Assembly (NCBI GenBank): GCA_014874475.1
Contig: JADBJJ010000026.1
Location: 224,020 to 288,019, forward strand
DNA from: Chloroflexota bacterium
GTDB lineage: Bacteria > Chloroflexota > Anaerolineae > B4-G1 > DUEL01
Length of the DNA: 64,000 nucleotides
Reading direction: 5' to 3'
Shown here: piece by piece, positions 25,787-34,493 of the stretch
How the letters are laid out: the number at the start of each line of letters is the position of its first letter
Numbering within the stretch: position 1 is the first letter of the stretch
Translations under genes and position numbers: made by a program
The notes under the pieces: model-generated
Databases searched by the model: none
What the model saw: only the letters and a program-made list of their open reading frames with translations
Told to the model about the DNA's origin: nothing

Positions 25787-26926
25787 ATGAATACCCCCTT
25801 CCGCGTTCTGGTCATAGATGATGAGGTCGGCATCCGCGAGGGATGCCGACGGGTGCTGGTCCCACAGGGGTTTGACGTAGATATGGCGGAGAACGGCCCC
25901 ACGGGCCTGCGCAAACTCCGGGAAGCCCGCTACGATGTCCTTCTTCTGGATATTATGATGCCCGGGATGAGCGGCATAGAGGTCCTCCGTCAGATCCGCC
26001 AGATGGACCCCGATCTCATCTGCATTGTTATTACCGGCTATGCTACTGTGGAGTTGGCCATCCAGGCCATCCGCGAGGGCGCCCACGACTTCATCGCCAA
26101 GCCCTTCTCCGCTGACCTGCTCCTCCAGGTCATTGGCCGGGAACTGGAGCGGCGGGCCCTGCGCAAAGAAGCCGAACGGCTTCGGGCACTGGAAGAGGAA
26201 ACCCGGGAACTGGCCCGGGCGAAAGCGGAACTCCAGAAACTGGAGGCGGTAGAGGGCCGTTTTATGCTCACCCTGGTCCACATCCTGCGGGCTCCGGTCG
26301 CGGTCCTGCAGAACACCATCCAGTTGATCCGCAAGGGCTATATCCCTCCGGAGGAGCAACCGGAGATGCTGGAGCGGGCCGAAACGCGGGCCGGGCAGTT
26401 GCTGGCGACGCTGGACGACCTCCTACTCCTGGCCCACCTGAGAGAGGGCATCGGCCTCAGCCGGGCGGAGGCTGTCTCCCTGGGGGAAGTGCTGGAAGGA
26501 GTGCTGGCGACCCTGAAACCCCGCGCGGAGCGGCAGGGGGTCACTCTGGCGGTGGATGTGCGAGATTCCCTCCGGGTGCGGGCCAACCCGGACCATCTCC
26601 GGGCCCTCCTGACACACCTGATAGATAACGCCATCCGCTATACTCCCTCCGGCGGCCAGGTGACTATCTCGCTGATGGCGGACCCGGAGCGGGGCGTGGT
26701 CGTCGGCGCCGTCTCCGATACGGGCATCGGCATCCCCGCTGACGAAATCCCCCGCATCTTTGAGGAGTTCTACCGAACCGAAGAAGGGAAGCGGATGCAG
26801 GAGATGGGCACCGGCCTGGGCCTGCCCATTGTCCGGCAGGTGGTGGAAATGTACGGGGGGACCATTGAGGTGGAATCGGAGGTGGGTTGGGGGAGCACCT
26901 TTCGCTTCACCCTGCCCCTGGGGTGA
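25787..26926 (+). CDS. Receiver domain-histidine kinase fusion protein (first paralogue)
   Basis: A 379-residue soluble two-component protein: an N-terminal REC domain (about 5-120; D55, K105), a coiled-coil linker rich in Glu/Ala/Arg (about 118-155), a HisKA domain with H165, and a HATPase domain with N-x-I-R-Y-T, D-T-G-I-G-I and G-T-G-L-G-L-P. REC precedes the kinase, so it may accept a phosphoryl group from another kinase and relay it. The H-box reads V-H-I-L-R-A-P: the residue after the histidine is Ile instead of the usual Glu/Asp, which may weaken autophosphorylation or phosphatase activity. It is closely similar to the protein at 31115-32251. Confidence 0.9.
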   Translation: MNTPFRVLVIDDEVGIREGCRRVLVPQGFDVDMAENGPTGLRKLREARYDVLLLDIMMPGMSGIEVLRQIRQMDPDLICIVITGYATVELAIQAIREGAHDFIAKPFSADLLLQVIGRELERRALRKEAERLRALEEETRELARAKAELQKLEAVEGRFMLTLVHILRAPVAVLQNTIQLIRKGYIPPEEQPEMLERAETRAGQLLATLDDLLLLAHLREGIGLSRAEAVSLGEVLEGVLATLKPRAERQGVTLAVDVRDSLRVRANPDHLRALLTHLIDNAIRYTPSGGQVTISLMADPERGVVVGAVSDTGIGIPADEIPRIFEEFYRTEEGKRMQEMGTGLGLPIVRQVVEMYGGTIEVESEVGWGSTFRFTLPLG

Positions 26927-26933
26927 GCATTTA

Positions 26934-26990
26934 CTGCAAAGGACGTAAAGGGCGCAGAGATAGGAATTCTCGGTGTCCTCTGCGGTTTAT
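26934..26990. repeat. Dispersed intergenic repeat, copy e
   Basis: CTGCAAAGGACGTAAAGGGCGCAG-type arm facing GGTGTCCTCTGCGGTTTA, at the border between the kinase and the methylase. Confidence 0.5.
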
Positions 26991-27005
26991 GGAGTGGATA
27001 GCTTG

Positions 27006-28562
27006 ATGAGTTCTCGGTGTCCAATATGCCATTTGCAGGTGGAAGAGGGGCCATTGCGGCTGCACATCCTCCAGGCTCACGGTGAGACGGCGCTGAAGGA
27101 GGCTGTGCTGGCCGATAAAAAGCGCGGGATGTCTGACCCGGAAATTGGCGCGCGGTACGGTATTTCTTTCAATACTCTTCAACAAATCATTACCGAAGCC
27201 TATGGTGCGAATATCAGCGTGCTCCAGCGTCCCAAAAGAATCAAACGCTGGGAACCTTTCTCGTTTCGGGAGGAGACCACGACCGTGTGGAGTTTCAAAC
27301 AGCGTGGCGACTGGGCTACCCACAATGGACGCTATCGGGGAAATTGGTCTCCTTACATTCCTCGCAATGTGATTCTTAAGTACTCCAAACCGGGTGATCT
27401 GGTGCTGGATTATTTTGTGGGCGGGGGAACCACGGCAGTTGAGGCCAAGTTGTTGGGACGTCGCTGTATTGCCAGGGACATTAACCCGGGAGCCGTCGGG
27501 ATAACTCTGGAAAACCTGAGGTTTTCGCCACCCCGCCTGGGGACGGGAATGGCCGAACCGATATACGAGCCCGAAGTCCAAGTTGGAGATGCTCGGGATC
27601 TTTCCGACATATCTGAAAATTCGGTGGATCTGATTTGCGCCCACCCGCCTTACGCAGGAATCATCCGATATAGTACAAAAATACTTGGCGACCTCTCTGC
27701 GCTCTCAGTGCCAGATTTTCTGCGGGAAATGCGCAAAGTCGCCCAGGAGAGCCTGCGAGTTTTGAAACCTGGTGGCAAGTGTGCCATCCTCTTGGGAGAT
27801 GCCCGGAGAGCAAAGCACGTGATTCCCATTGGCTTTCAGACCATCCGGGTCTTCTTAGATGCAGGCTTTGGGCTGAAGGAACTGGTGATCAAGCGGCAGC
27901 ATAACTGCAGGACAACGGGCTTCTGGTATGCCCGAAGTATCCAGCATAACTTCCTGTTGCTGGCACATGAATATTTGCCGATCTTTGAGAAACCATTGAC
28001 CGCGGTGTCGCGAGAACAACTCCCTCTCTGGAGGGAGACTGTGTCCTACTGGCTCTCCCGGGAGGAGGTTACCGAAGCGGAAAAGGAAAATCTGGAAACC
28101 ACTACGGTATGGATTTTCCCTGAAAACCGACTGGACGCCGAGATGCGGCGGAATCTGATTCAGCGGTTCTGCAGCAGGGGCTATTTTCTGGAAGTACAGT
28201 ATGACGAGAGAGAAGATCTGCGACTGGGTGAAACCCATGCAAATGCGCTCTTTATCCGCTGGCCCCCTCTCCTGATGACCGAACCCCGATTCGCCGGATA
28301 TCGCGACCTGGTGGTCCGTCTCGCGCGAGAGAGTTGTGACGGGATTCCTTCGGGGGCCTTTCTGATCGTAGAGGCGATGGATTTCCGCAGCGAAGGGCGT
28401 TTGATCCCCTCAGGGCTTCTCCTGTACGAGGCGCTACGGGGACAGCGGCATCTATCATTGAAGGAAATCGTGATCGTGGTCCCAGAGACTCCGCCCTCTA
28501 ACGAGCCGGAAGAAAACCTGAAGATCATCCACAGATACTTGCTCGTCTATCTTCGTAAATAG
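27006..28562 (+). CDS. DNA methyltransferase (N6_N4_Mtase type) with N-terminal zinc finger
   Basis: A 518-residue protein. Residues 5-25 form a C2H2-like finger (C5, C8, H20, H25). Residues about 41-66 resemble a helix-turn-helix (M-S-D-P-E-I-G-A-R-Y-G-I-S). A SAM-dependent amino-methyltransferase core follows: motif I D-Y-F-V-G-G-G-T-T (135-143), D-I-N-P at 158-161, and catalytic H-P-P-Y at 213-216 in place of D/S-P-P-Y. The order motif I then IV fits alpha/gamma-type enzymes. The C-terminal ~250 residues are unassigned. The ATG at 27006 is chosen because it directly precedes the finger; a TTG at 27003 and upstream GTGs are alternatives. Base composition is visibly more AT-rich than that of its neighbours, suggesting acquisition. 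Confidence 0.8.
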   Translation: MSSRCPICHLQVEEGPLRLHILQAHGETALKEAVLADKKRGMSDPEIGARYGISFNTLQQIITEAYGANISVLQRPKRIKRWEPFSFREETTTVWSFKQRGDWATHNGRYRGNWSPYIPRNVILKYSKPGDLVLDYFVGGGTTAVEAKLLGRRCIARDINPGAVGITLENLRFSPPRLGTGMAEPIYEPEVQVGDARDLSDISENSVDLICAHPPYAGIIRYSTKILGDLSALSVPDFLREMRKVAQESLRVLKPGGKCAILLGDARRAKHVIPIGFQTIRVFLDAGFGLKELVIKRQHNCRTTGFWYARSIQHNFLLLAHEYLPIFEKPLTAVSREQLPLWRETVSYWLSREEVTEAEKENLETTTVWIFPENRLDAEMRRNLIQRFCSRGYFLEVQYDEREDLRLGETHANALFIRWPPLLMTEPRFAGYRDLVVRLARESCDGIPSGAFLIVEAMDFRSEGRLIPSGLLLYEALRGQRHLSLKEIVIVVPETPPSNEPEENLKIIHRYLLVYLRK

Positions 28563-28572
28563 AAGGTGTTCT

Positions 28573-29064
28573 GTGACTACAAACTGGACTGGCCCTGACC
28601 TCATCTACACGACGTCTAATGGTACCCGGATTTATGTTCAAAAAGGTGGGAAGTCAGATTTTGACTTTAAGGTACGGTACCAGGAGCCGGGGAAGAACAA
28701 GAGAACACCCCAGCATATTCACCTTATCATTGACCTTTATATGAAAAAAGTTGGCAACAAAGAGTTGACTATGCGATTGGTCGATCATCTGATTAAAGAT
28801 GTCATCCTCAAGGTGCGACCTTCTATGGAAAATCCTCCGGCCCTTCAAGTCTTTTCGCCCGACCACATTTGGCCATTTCAGGATCTGGATGCCTACGGGG
28901 AATATTCCGTGGAGTTTCTACTGGTCGTTGGTGAATTGATCATCATTCAGGAGAAAACAAACTATCCTTATGGCACAATGACAGAGCGCCTTTTCCGTTC
29001 CTTCAGGGATGAGAAAGACATTTTCTCTGTGGTCAGCACCGCCACATTTCGGGGGAGAAAGTAA
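28573..29064 (+). CDS. Unknown protein paired with the DNA methylase
   Basis: A 163-residue soluble protein starting at GTG 28573, preceded by AGAAGGTG. It lies 10 bases after the methylase and 14 bases before the sensor kinase. It is basic and AT-rich for the region, with beta-rich text (G-T-R-I-Y-V-Q-K-G-G-K-S-D-F-D-F-K-V-R-Y, then E-F-L-L-V-V-G-E-L-I-I-I-Q-E-K). The D-F-D-F-K and E-x-x-x-x-x-Q-E-K patterns are faintly reminiscent of PD-(D/E)xK nucleases, but I cannot align the fold by eye. A restriction or other partner role is a guess from position next to a methylase. I recognise no family. Confidence 0.65.
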   Translation: MTTNWTGPDLIYTTSNGTRIYVQKGGKSDFDFKVRYQEPGKNKRTPQHIHLIIDLYMKKVGNKELTMRLVDHLIKDVILKVRPSMENPPALQVFSPDHIWPFQDLDAYGEYSVEFLLVVGELIIIQEKTNYPYGTMTERLFRSFRDEKDIFSVVSTATFRGRK

Positions 29065-29078
29065 GTTAAAGGAGAAAA

Positions 29079-31055
29079 ATGAGAGCATTTTTGTTGCGAC
29101 TTCTGGGTGGACGGCTGCGAACTGTGCTGACTGTCTCCTTCGCGCTGGTCGCCGCGCTGACGGTGGGGCTGAACGCGCTGGTCGTCTCCCGCGTCATCAA
29201 CGATTACCTGGCGGCTGCCGAGGCGGAGCGGGTGGCGCGGGATATGAAACTCGCGGAGACCTTTTACAATCTCAAACTGGAAGAAGTCGCCGCGCTCAGC
29301 CATCGGCTGGTGCTGGACCCATGGGTGATAGAGAATTTTCCCGCCGCAGTCAGAAAGGCCCCCCAGGCCATCCAGATTATTGACCGGCAGATCACCAACA
29401 AAATCATCGTCCTGGCTCTGGGCGGCACTCACCTCATCGCCGTCCTGGACACCGACGGCAACATGGTGGTCGGCAAAGTCCTCTGGCCCGAAGGGACGCT
29501 CTCCTCGGCCCTTACCAACGGTCATTTCGGCGACCTGCCCATTGTCCGTGCCGCCCTGGAGAGCGGCAAATCTCAGGCCGCCACTGAAATCATCCCCAAA
29601 GAGATTCTGGCCCAGGTCGGGATGGACCGCCAGGCCTTCATCCCCCTGCTGGAGACCCCGCTGGCCGCGCCAGAGCCCTTTGACCCCCGGGAGGGGACGG
29701 CGGGACTGGCCCTGGTGGGCGTCTCTCCCCTTCGGGACAACTCGGGACGGTTAATCGGCGCCGTCCTCTCCGCTTATATGTTCAACAACGACTACACTCT
29801 GGTGGACCGCATCAAAGAAGTCGCCGGGATCGATACGGTCACCATCTTTCTGGGCGACCTGCGGGTCTCCACCAATGTGCGGGATGAGGTGGGACGGCGG
29901 GCCATCGGCACCCGTCTCTCTCAGGCCGTCCGTCAGGTTGTGCTGGAAGAGGGGCGGGAGTACGTTGGCCGGGCCTTCGTTGTGAAGGAGTGGTACATCA
30001 CCCGCTATGAGCCATTGTGGGACCATAAAGGCAACGTGGTGGGCATCCTGTACGTCGGGGCGCGCGAGGTCGCCTTCCGGGGACTGGTCCAATCCTTCAA
30101 TCAACGGGTGGCTCTCATTGCCATCATCTGTATCCTGCTGGCGGGTGTTATCGCGGTCCCCATCGGGTACTTCATCACCCACCCCGTCTCCGACCTGGTG
30201 GAGGCCCACCGCCGACTGGCCGCGGGCGACATAGCCTTCCGGGTGCGGACTTACGGCAACGGCGAAGTGGCGATGCTGGGCCGTTCGTTCAACGCGATGG
30301 CCGAGACGCTCCACCGTACTCAACAAGAACTGCTCCACAAAGAGAAACTGGCCTCTATGGGACAACTGGCGGCAGGGGTGGCCCATGAACTGAACAACCC
30401 CCTGGGTACCATCATGCTCTTCGCCGACGCCCTCCATCGGGAACTCCCACCCGATGATTCCCGTCGGAGTGACCTGGAGATGATTCTGAAGGAGGCTAAC
30501 CGGGCCAAGAAGATTGTCTCGGACTTGCTGAACTTCGCCCGTCAGCAGGAGGTGCTGGCCCAGGATACCAACCTCCACGCCCTGCTGGACCAGTCGGTGG
30601 AAAGCGTCCGGCATCAGCCCGCGTTCGCAGAGGTGGAGATTATCCGTCGCTACGACTACCGGGTGAGCACCATCCAGGCCGACCCCGCCCAGTTGCAGCA
30701 AGTCTTCGTCAACCTACTGAACAACGCGGCAGAGGCCATAGAGGGGCCAGGGACCATCACGATCGCCACCTGCGCGCGGAACGGTCAAGTGGAAATCTCC
30801 ATCACCGATACCGGATGTGGCATCCCGGAAGAGTATATGGACAAACTCTTTACCCCGTTCTTCACCACCAAGCCGCCAGGGAAAGGGACGGGGCTGGGCC
30901 TTTCCATCGTCTACGGCATCGTCAAGATGCATCGGGGGCAGATTGCCGTCCAGAGCGAACTCGGGAAGGGGACAACCTTCACCATCCTCCTGCCCACGCG
31001 ATGGATGGGGGAAGCGGAGCGGCCCCTCGCGTCCCAGGGAGAAGTGATCGGATGA
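29079..31055 (+). CDS. Membrane sensor histidine kinase (Cache-HAMP-HisKA-HATPase)
   Basis: A 658-residue sensor kinase. A membrane span (about 14-38), a periplasmic single-Cache-like domain (about 40-340, with the [11 protein letters not shown] strand), a second span (about 347-367) and HAMP (about 368-420) lead to HisKA with H436 in [10 protein letters not shown]. The HATPase shows [16 protein letters not shown] and [11 protein letters not shown]. It should sense a small extracytoplasmic ligand and phosphorylate a receiver, most likely the REC-kinase protein 60 bases downstream. AAAGGAG precedes the ATG. The cluster abuts the hydrogenase operon, a plausible regulatory target. Confidence 0.93.
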   Translation: MRAFLLRLLGGRLRTVLTVSFALVAALTVGLNALVVSRVINDYLAAAEAERVARDMKLAETFYNLKLEEVAALSHRLVLDPWVIENFPAAVRKAPQAIQIIDRQITNKIIVLALGGTHLIAVLDTDGNMVVGKVLWPEGTLSSALTNGHFGDLPIVRAALESGKSQAATEIIPKEILAQVGMDRQAFIPLLETPLAAPEPFDPREGTAGLALVGVSPLRDNSGRLIGAVLSAYMFNNDYTLVDRIKEVAGIDTVTIFLGDLRVSTNVRDEVGRRAIGTRLSQAVRQVVLEEGREYVGRAFVVKEWYITRYEPLWDHKGNVVGILYVGAREVAFRGLVQSFNQRVALIAIICILLAGVIAVPIGYFITHPVSDLVEAHRRLAAGDIAFRVRTYGNGEVAMLGRSFNAMAETLHRTQQELLHKEKLASMGQLAAGVAHELNNPLGTIMLFADALHRELPPDDSRRSDLEMILKEANRAKKIVSDLLNFARQQEVLAQDTNLHALLDQSVESVRHQPAFAEVEIIRRYDYRVSTIQADPAQLQQVFVNLLNNAAEAIEGPGTITIATCARNGQVEISITDTGCGIPEEYMDKLFTPFFTTKPPGKGTGLGLSIVYGIVKMHRGQIAVQSELGKGTTFTILLPTRWMGEAERPLASQGEVIG

Positions 31056-31071
31056 AGATCGCCCAGGGAAC

Positions 31072-31096
31072 GGGCCAGGCACTTTGGAAGTGGGGC
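31072..31096. repeat. GGCCAGGCACTT-type element, degenerate copy
   Basis: GGCCAGGCACTTTGGAAGTG-type text between the sensor kinase and the second REC-kinase; a member of the palindrome family seen at 12012, 41910, 42743 and 44281. Confidence 0.4.
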
Positions 31097-31114
31097 GCGT
31101 TTTGGAGGTGATGC

Positions 31115-32251
31115 TTGAATGAGCCACCGCGCATCCTGGTGATTGACGACGAGGAAGGCATCCGCGCCGGCTGCCGACGGGCTCTGGAGCCGGAAGGGTA
31201 CATCGTGGAGACGGCCGCGACCGGACGGGAGGGGCTTCGCCGCTTCAGGGAGGGAAACTTTGACCTTGTCCTGGTGGACGTGGTCCTGCCCGATATGCGC
31301 GGGGTGGACCTTCTGAAACCGATCCTGGAGAAAGACCCCGATGTAATCTGCGTAGTCATCACCGGCTACGCCACCGTGGAACTGGCTGTGCAGGCCATCC
31401 GGTCCGGCGCCTACGACTTTCTCTCCAAGCCCTTCACCGCCGATGTCCTGCGAATGACGGTGGCCCAGGGCCTGGAGCGGCGCCGGCTCACTCTGGAAGC
31501 CAGACGTCTTCAGAAAATTGAGGAAGAGGCGCGGGAACTGGCTCGGGCCAAAGAGGAACTGGAGCGGCTGGACCGTTTTAAGACGACTTTTATGCTGACG
31601 GTGGCTCACGAATTGCGCGCGCCGCTGAACGCTCTCCAGAGTTTCCTGCTGACCATCCTCAAGGGGTACATCCCCCCCGAGGAGCAGCAGGAGGTGCTGG
31701 GACGGGCCGTCCAGCGGGTACAGGAACTGCTGGACCTGGTGGATGACCTTTTGAAACTGGCGGCGGCCAAGAGTGAGAAGGGGCTGGAGAAGCGGGAACC
31801 GGTCTCCCTGGCGGATGTTCTGGAAAAGGTTGCATCGCTCTTCCAGAAGGAGGCGGAGGCTAAAGGGCTTGCTTGGAGGTTGGAAATCCACGCCCGCCCG
31901 ATGGTGCTGGCAGAGCCCGACCAGATGGCCCAGGTGTGGAGCAACCTCATCTCCAACGCGGTTAAGTACACCCCGGCGGGAGGCTGGGTGCGGGTTCTTT
32001 TGGAGGAACGGGATGGGTGGGCCGTTGGGGTGGTGGAGGATACGGGCATCGGCATCGCTCCTCAAGACCAGGAGCGCATCTTTGAGGAGTTCTACCGGAC
32101 GCCTCAGGCCAAAGAAGTTGCCCCGCGCGGGACCGGATTGGGGCTTCCGCTGGTCAAACAGATTTTGGAAGGGCACGGGGGGAGCATCGCGGTGGAATCC
32201 GAGGTGGGGCGGGGGAGTCGTTTCATATTCCGGCTGCCCGCTTCTCCGTAG
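31115..32251 (+). CDS. Receiver domain-histidine kinase fusion protein (second paralogue)
   Basis: A 378-residue paralogue of the 25787 gene: REC (about 5-118; D55, K104), a coiled-coil linker (about 118-152), HisKA with H164 in A-H-E-L-R-A-P-L, and HATPase with N-L-I-S-N-A-V-K-Y-T, D-T-G-I-G-I and G-T-G-L-G-L-P. Unlike the first copy its H-box is canonical. It starts at TTG 31115, placed 5 bases after GGAGGT; the ATG at 31111 gives only a three-codon frame. It probably receives phosphate from the upstream Cache kinase and passes it on, possibly to the stand-alone receiver at 32361. Confidence 0.9.
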   Translation: MNEPPRILVIDDEEGIRAGCRRALEPEGYIVETAATGREGLRRFREGNFDLVLVDVVLPDMRGVDLLKPILEKDPDVICVVITGYATVELAVQAIRSGAYDFLSKPFTADVLRMTVAQGLERRRLTLEARRLQKIEEEARELARAKEELERLDRFKTTFMLTVAHELRAPLNALQSFLLTILKGYIPPEEQQEVLGRAVQRVQELLDLVDDLLKLAAAKSEKGLEKREPVSLADVLEKVASLFQKEAEAKGLAWRLEIHARPMVLAEPDQMAQVWSNLISNAVKYTPAGGWVRVLLEERDGWAVGVVEDTGIGIAPQDQERIFEEFYRTPQAKEVAPRGTGLGLPLVKQILEGHGGSIAVESEVGRGSRFIFRLPASP

Positions 32252-32303
32252 AAGAGAAGGCTGCGGCGGCCTTTGGCCGCCGCAACCTCATCCCAGAGCC
32301 CCC

Positions 32304-32340
32304 AAAAGAGCGCCGGGTATCCGACACCTGGCGCTCTTTT
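32304..32340. terminator. Bidirectional terminator between convergent genes
   Basis: AAAAGAGCGCC (32304-32314) and GGCGCTCTTTT (32330-32340) form an 11-bp stem with A and T flanks, serving both the REC-kinase (plus) and the receiver gene (minus). A second GC-rich hairpin lies at 32262-32284. Confidence 0.85.
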
Positions 32341-32360
32341 TTCCGCCTGAACCGCAAGCG

Positions 32361-32744
32361 CTACGTTTTCTTCCGCAGCATCTCCTCTATCCGCGCCAGC
32401 AGTTGGTCCGGGTCTATTGGCTTGTGGATCCACTCGTCCACCGGGATATACTCGCCCGACGGCATGACTCCCTGCGCCCGCGCCCCAACGAGCGACGTCA
32501 CCATTATCACTGGCACGTCCTTCAACTCCGGATCCTGCGCCATCTCCCGGCTCACATCCAGACCGTCCAGGATGTAAGACATCATAATGTCCAACAGGAC
32601 CAGGTCCGGCTTCTCCTTCCGCATCACCCGCAGGGCTTGCTGCCCGCTGGCCGCCGTCACTACCTCGTACCCCTTGCCGAGCAGAATCCGGCGCGTTAGG
32701 TTCACGAAGTCGGGGTCATCATCTACCACCAGGATTTTTGCCAT
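32361..32744 (-). CDS. Stand-alone response regulator receiver protein
   Basis: A 127-residue single REC domain (CheY-like): D8/D9 acidic pocket, phospho-acceptor D52 in V-L-L-D-I-M-M, T in M-V-T-S, and K-P near residue 108. It has no output domain, so it acts by protein contact or as a phosphorelay shuttle. ATG 32744 follows AAAGGAGG. It converges on the REC-kinase gene and lies between the two-component cluster and the hydrogenase operon. Confidence 0.92.
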   Translation of the reverse strand: MAKILVVDDDPDFVNLTRRILLGKGYEVVTAASGQQALRVMRKEKPDLVLLDIMMSYILDGLDVSREMAQDPELKDVPVIMVTSLVGARAQGVMPSGEYIPVDEWIHKPIDPDQLLARIEEMLRKKT

Positions 32745-32758
32745 CTTCGCCTCCTTTT

Positions 32759-32874
32759 CCCACAAAGGACACAAGGGTACACGAAGGACGCAAAAGAAAT
32801 CGGGAGTGGAGCGCAGGCCGCCAGGCTTATGGATCCAGGCTGTCGGCCTGTGCTATCCGGTCCTTTGTGGTTTA
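32759..32874. repeat. Dispersed intergenic repeat, copy f
   Basis: CCCACAAAGGACACAAGGG (from 32759) faces GGTCCTTTGTGGTTTA (to 32874), flanking about 60 bases in the gap downstream of the hydrogenase operon. Confidence 0.6.
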
Positions 32875-33591
32875 GTGCTGGGCGGCCTCCCGTTTCTTTG
32901 CCTCCCAGATTTCCATCGCCCGCTTCGGGCCGTAGTACCACTTGGCGTGGTGCTCAGCAGCATAATCCGCCGAGGTCACCCCGAAGCGCATGCTGACCAG
33001 CCCGGCCCACATCAGCGGGTGCGCCACTGCCAGGTAGAGATGCACCAGGAACATACAAACCGAGACGATCATCGCCAGGTCGTGGAACACCACCAGCCAG
33101 CGGTAGAGTTCTGGCGGGATCACTCCTTTGCCGAACCACATCGGCAGACCGGTGAGACCGAAAACGAACCAGGCAATGATCATCACTAGCCCGTTCATCT
33201 TCTCCCCGGCGTTGAAGCGGCCCTGGGGGGGCATCGCCTCGTGCCGGCCCAGCAGGTAGTAAGCGGGGGCACCCTTCAGCCAGCCCAGGTCGTCCTTGTT
33301 GGGCAGAAACTCCCGGATGTTCAGCAGCAGCCGGCGGGGTTGGATGATGAAGTAGAGGATGGGCAGCAGACCAAAGATGACCGCCGCAATCCGGTGAACC
33401 AGTCGGATCAGCAGGCCTGCCTCCCCCTGGGCCAGCGGCTGCAGGAAGGGGAAGTATAGGATCATCCCGGTGACCGCCAGGGGGACGAAGGTAGCAGTGT
33501 GGAGCCAGTGGCCCAACCGCTCCATAAAGGTGTACTTGGGAATCCACTGGATGGTGATGGCTTCTGCTCTACCTTTGAGTTGGACGGTCAT
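32872..33591 (-). CDS. Hydrogenase cytochrome b subunit (FdnI-like)
   Basis: A 239-residue diheme cytochrome b of the formate dehydrogenase gamma/hydrogenase type, passing electrons from the iron-sulfur subunit to quinone. Four membrane spans carry heme-ligand histidines: R-L-G-H-W-L-H-T near residue 29, L-V-H-R-I near residue 65, H-D-L-A-M near residue 170 and V-H-L-Y-L-A-V-A-H-P near residue 183. The G-E-K-M-N motif before span 3 is characteristic of FdnI. The ATG overlaps the stop of the ferredoxin gene as ATGA, so the two are translationally coupled. It is the last gene of the hydrogenase operon. Confidence 0.9.
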   Translation of the reverse strand: MTVQLKGRAEAITIQWIPKYTFMERLGHWLHTATFVPLAVTGMILYFPFLQPLAQGEAGLLIRLVHRIAAVIFGLLPILYFIIQPRRLLLNIREFLPNKDDLGWLKGAPAYYLLGRHEAMPPQGRFNAGEKMNGLVMIIAWFVFGLTGLPMWFGKGVIPPELYRWLVVFHDLAMIVSVCMFLVHLYLAVAHPLMWAGLVSMRFGVTSADYAAEHHAKWYYGPKRAMEIWEAKKREAAQH

Positions 33592-34490
33592 CTCACTTCC
33601 TCCATACGAATCTTACGGCGGACGAAGAGGAAGGCGCCCAGAATGCCCACCAGGGCCGCGCCGAAAGCCACGTTGCCCAGCGGCTGAATCACCCGCTGCC
33701 AAGCCCGGGCGAAGGCCGGCGTCTTGGGGACAGATGGCAGGCCATACTGTTCCGGCTCGTCCAGCAGGATGCTCAGCCGATGCAAACCTCCCGCCTCGTT
33801 TTCGCCGTAGATGCGGGCGTTCATCCCCCGGGACTGCAACTCGGTTACCCGCGCCCGGGCCTTTTCCAGCAGTTCCCCTCGCTTGCCCCAGGTCAGCGCG
33901 CCCACCGGGCAGACCTCCGCGCAGGAGGGCCCGCCAATCCCCGCCCAGAGGCGGTCCTGGCAGAGGGTGCACTTGGCCGACTTCGCCTCGCCCGTCAGTA
34001 AATTGGCAACCTGCAGATGCGGGACCCCATAGGGGCAGAACTGGGTGCAGTAACCGCAGCCATTGCATTTATCCCGGTCCAGCGAGACGAACCCCAGCGG
34101 GTCATGAGAGAGCGCGCCAGTCGGGCAGACCTCCACACAGGCCGCGTCGGCGCAGTGCATACACTGGTAGTTGAAGAAGTGCCAGCCGACCTCTGTCCGC
34201 CGGAGTTTAATGATGTTCCAGGTGATGGCGGAGAGGCCCCAAGGGGATTCGTAGATGCGCAGCGGGTCGGTGCTCTCGTTAGGCAGTCGGTTCCAGCGCT
34301 TGCAAGCCATCTGACAGGCCTTGCAGCCGACACATTTGACCGGATCGTAGAGAATTGCGACTTCGTCGGGAGAGGCCGCACGGACCGCGGTCGCAGGACG
34401 GGCGCCGGCCAGCGAGATGCCCAGCCCCAGCGCGGAGAGGCCCAGAAACTCCCGACGGCTCATCTTGATTTCGGACTTTTTGCCGTTCAT
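33588..34490 (-). CDS. Tat-exported 4Fe-4S ferredoxin subunit (HybA/FdnH-like)
   Basis: A 300-residue periplasmic electron-transfer subunit. The twin-arginine signal S-R-R-E-F-L-G is near residue 11. Cys clusters typical of four [4Fe-4S] sites follow: C-V-G-C-K-A-C-Q-M-A-C, C-M-H-C-x-x-x-x-C-x-x-x-C-P, C-N-G-C-G-Y-C-x-x-x-C-P and C-T-L-C-x-D-R. One C-terminal membrane span (about 272-290) anchors it. It links the hydrogenase small subunit to the cytochrome b encoded next. GGAGGGG precedes the ATG. Confidence 0.92.
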   Translation of the reverse strand: MNGKKSEIKMSRREFLGLSALGLGISLAGARPATAVRAASPDEVAILYDPVKCVGCKACQMACKRWNRLPNESTDPLRIYESPWGLSAITWNIIKLRRTEVGWHFFNYQCMHCADAACVEVCPTGALSHDPLGFVSLDRDKCNGCGYCTQFCPYGVPHLQVANLLTGEAKSAKCTLCQDRLWAGIGGPSCAEVCPVGALTWGKRGELLEKARARVTELQSRGMNARIYGENEAGGLHRLSILLDEPEQYGLPSVPKTPAFARAWQRVIQPLGNVAFGAALVGILGAFLFVRRKIRMEEVR

Positions 34491-34493
34491 AGT

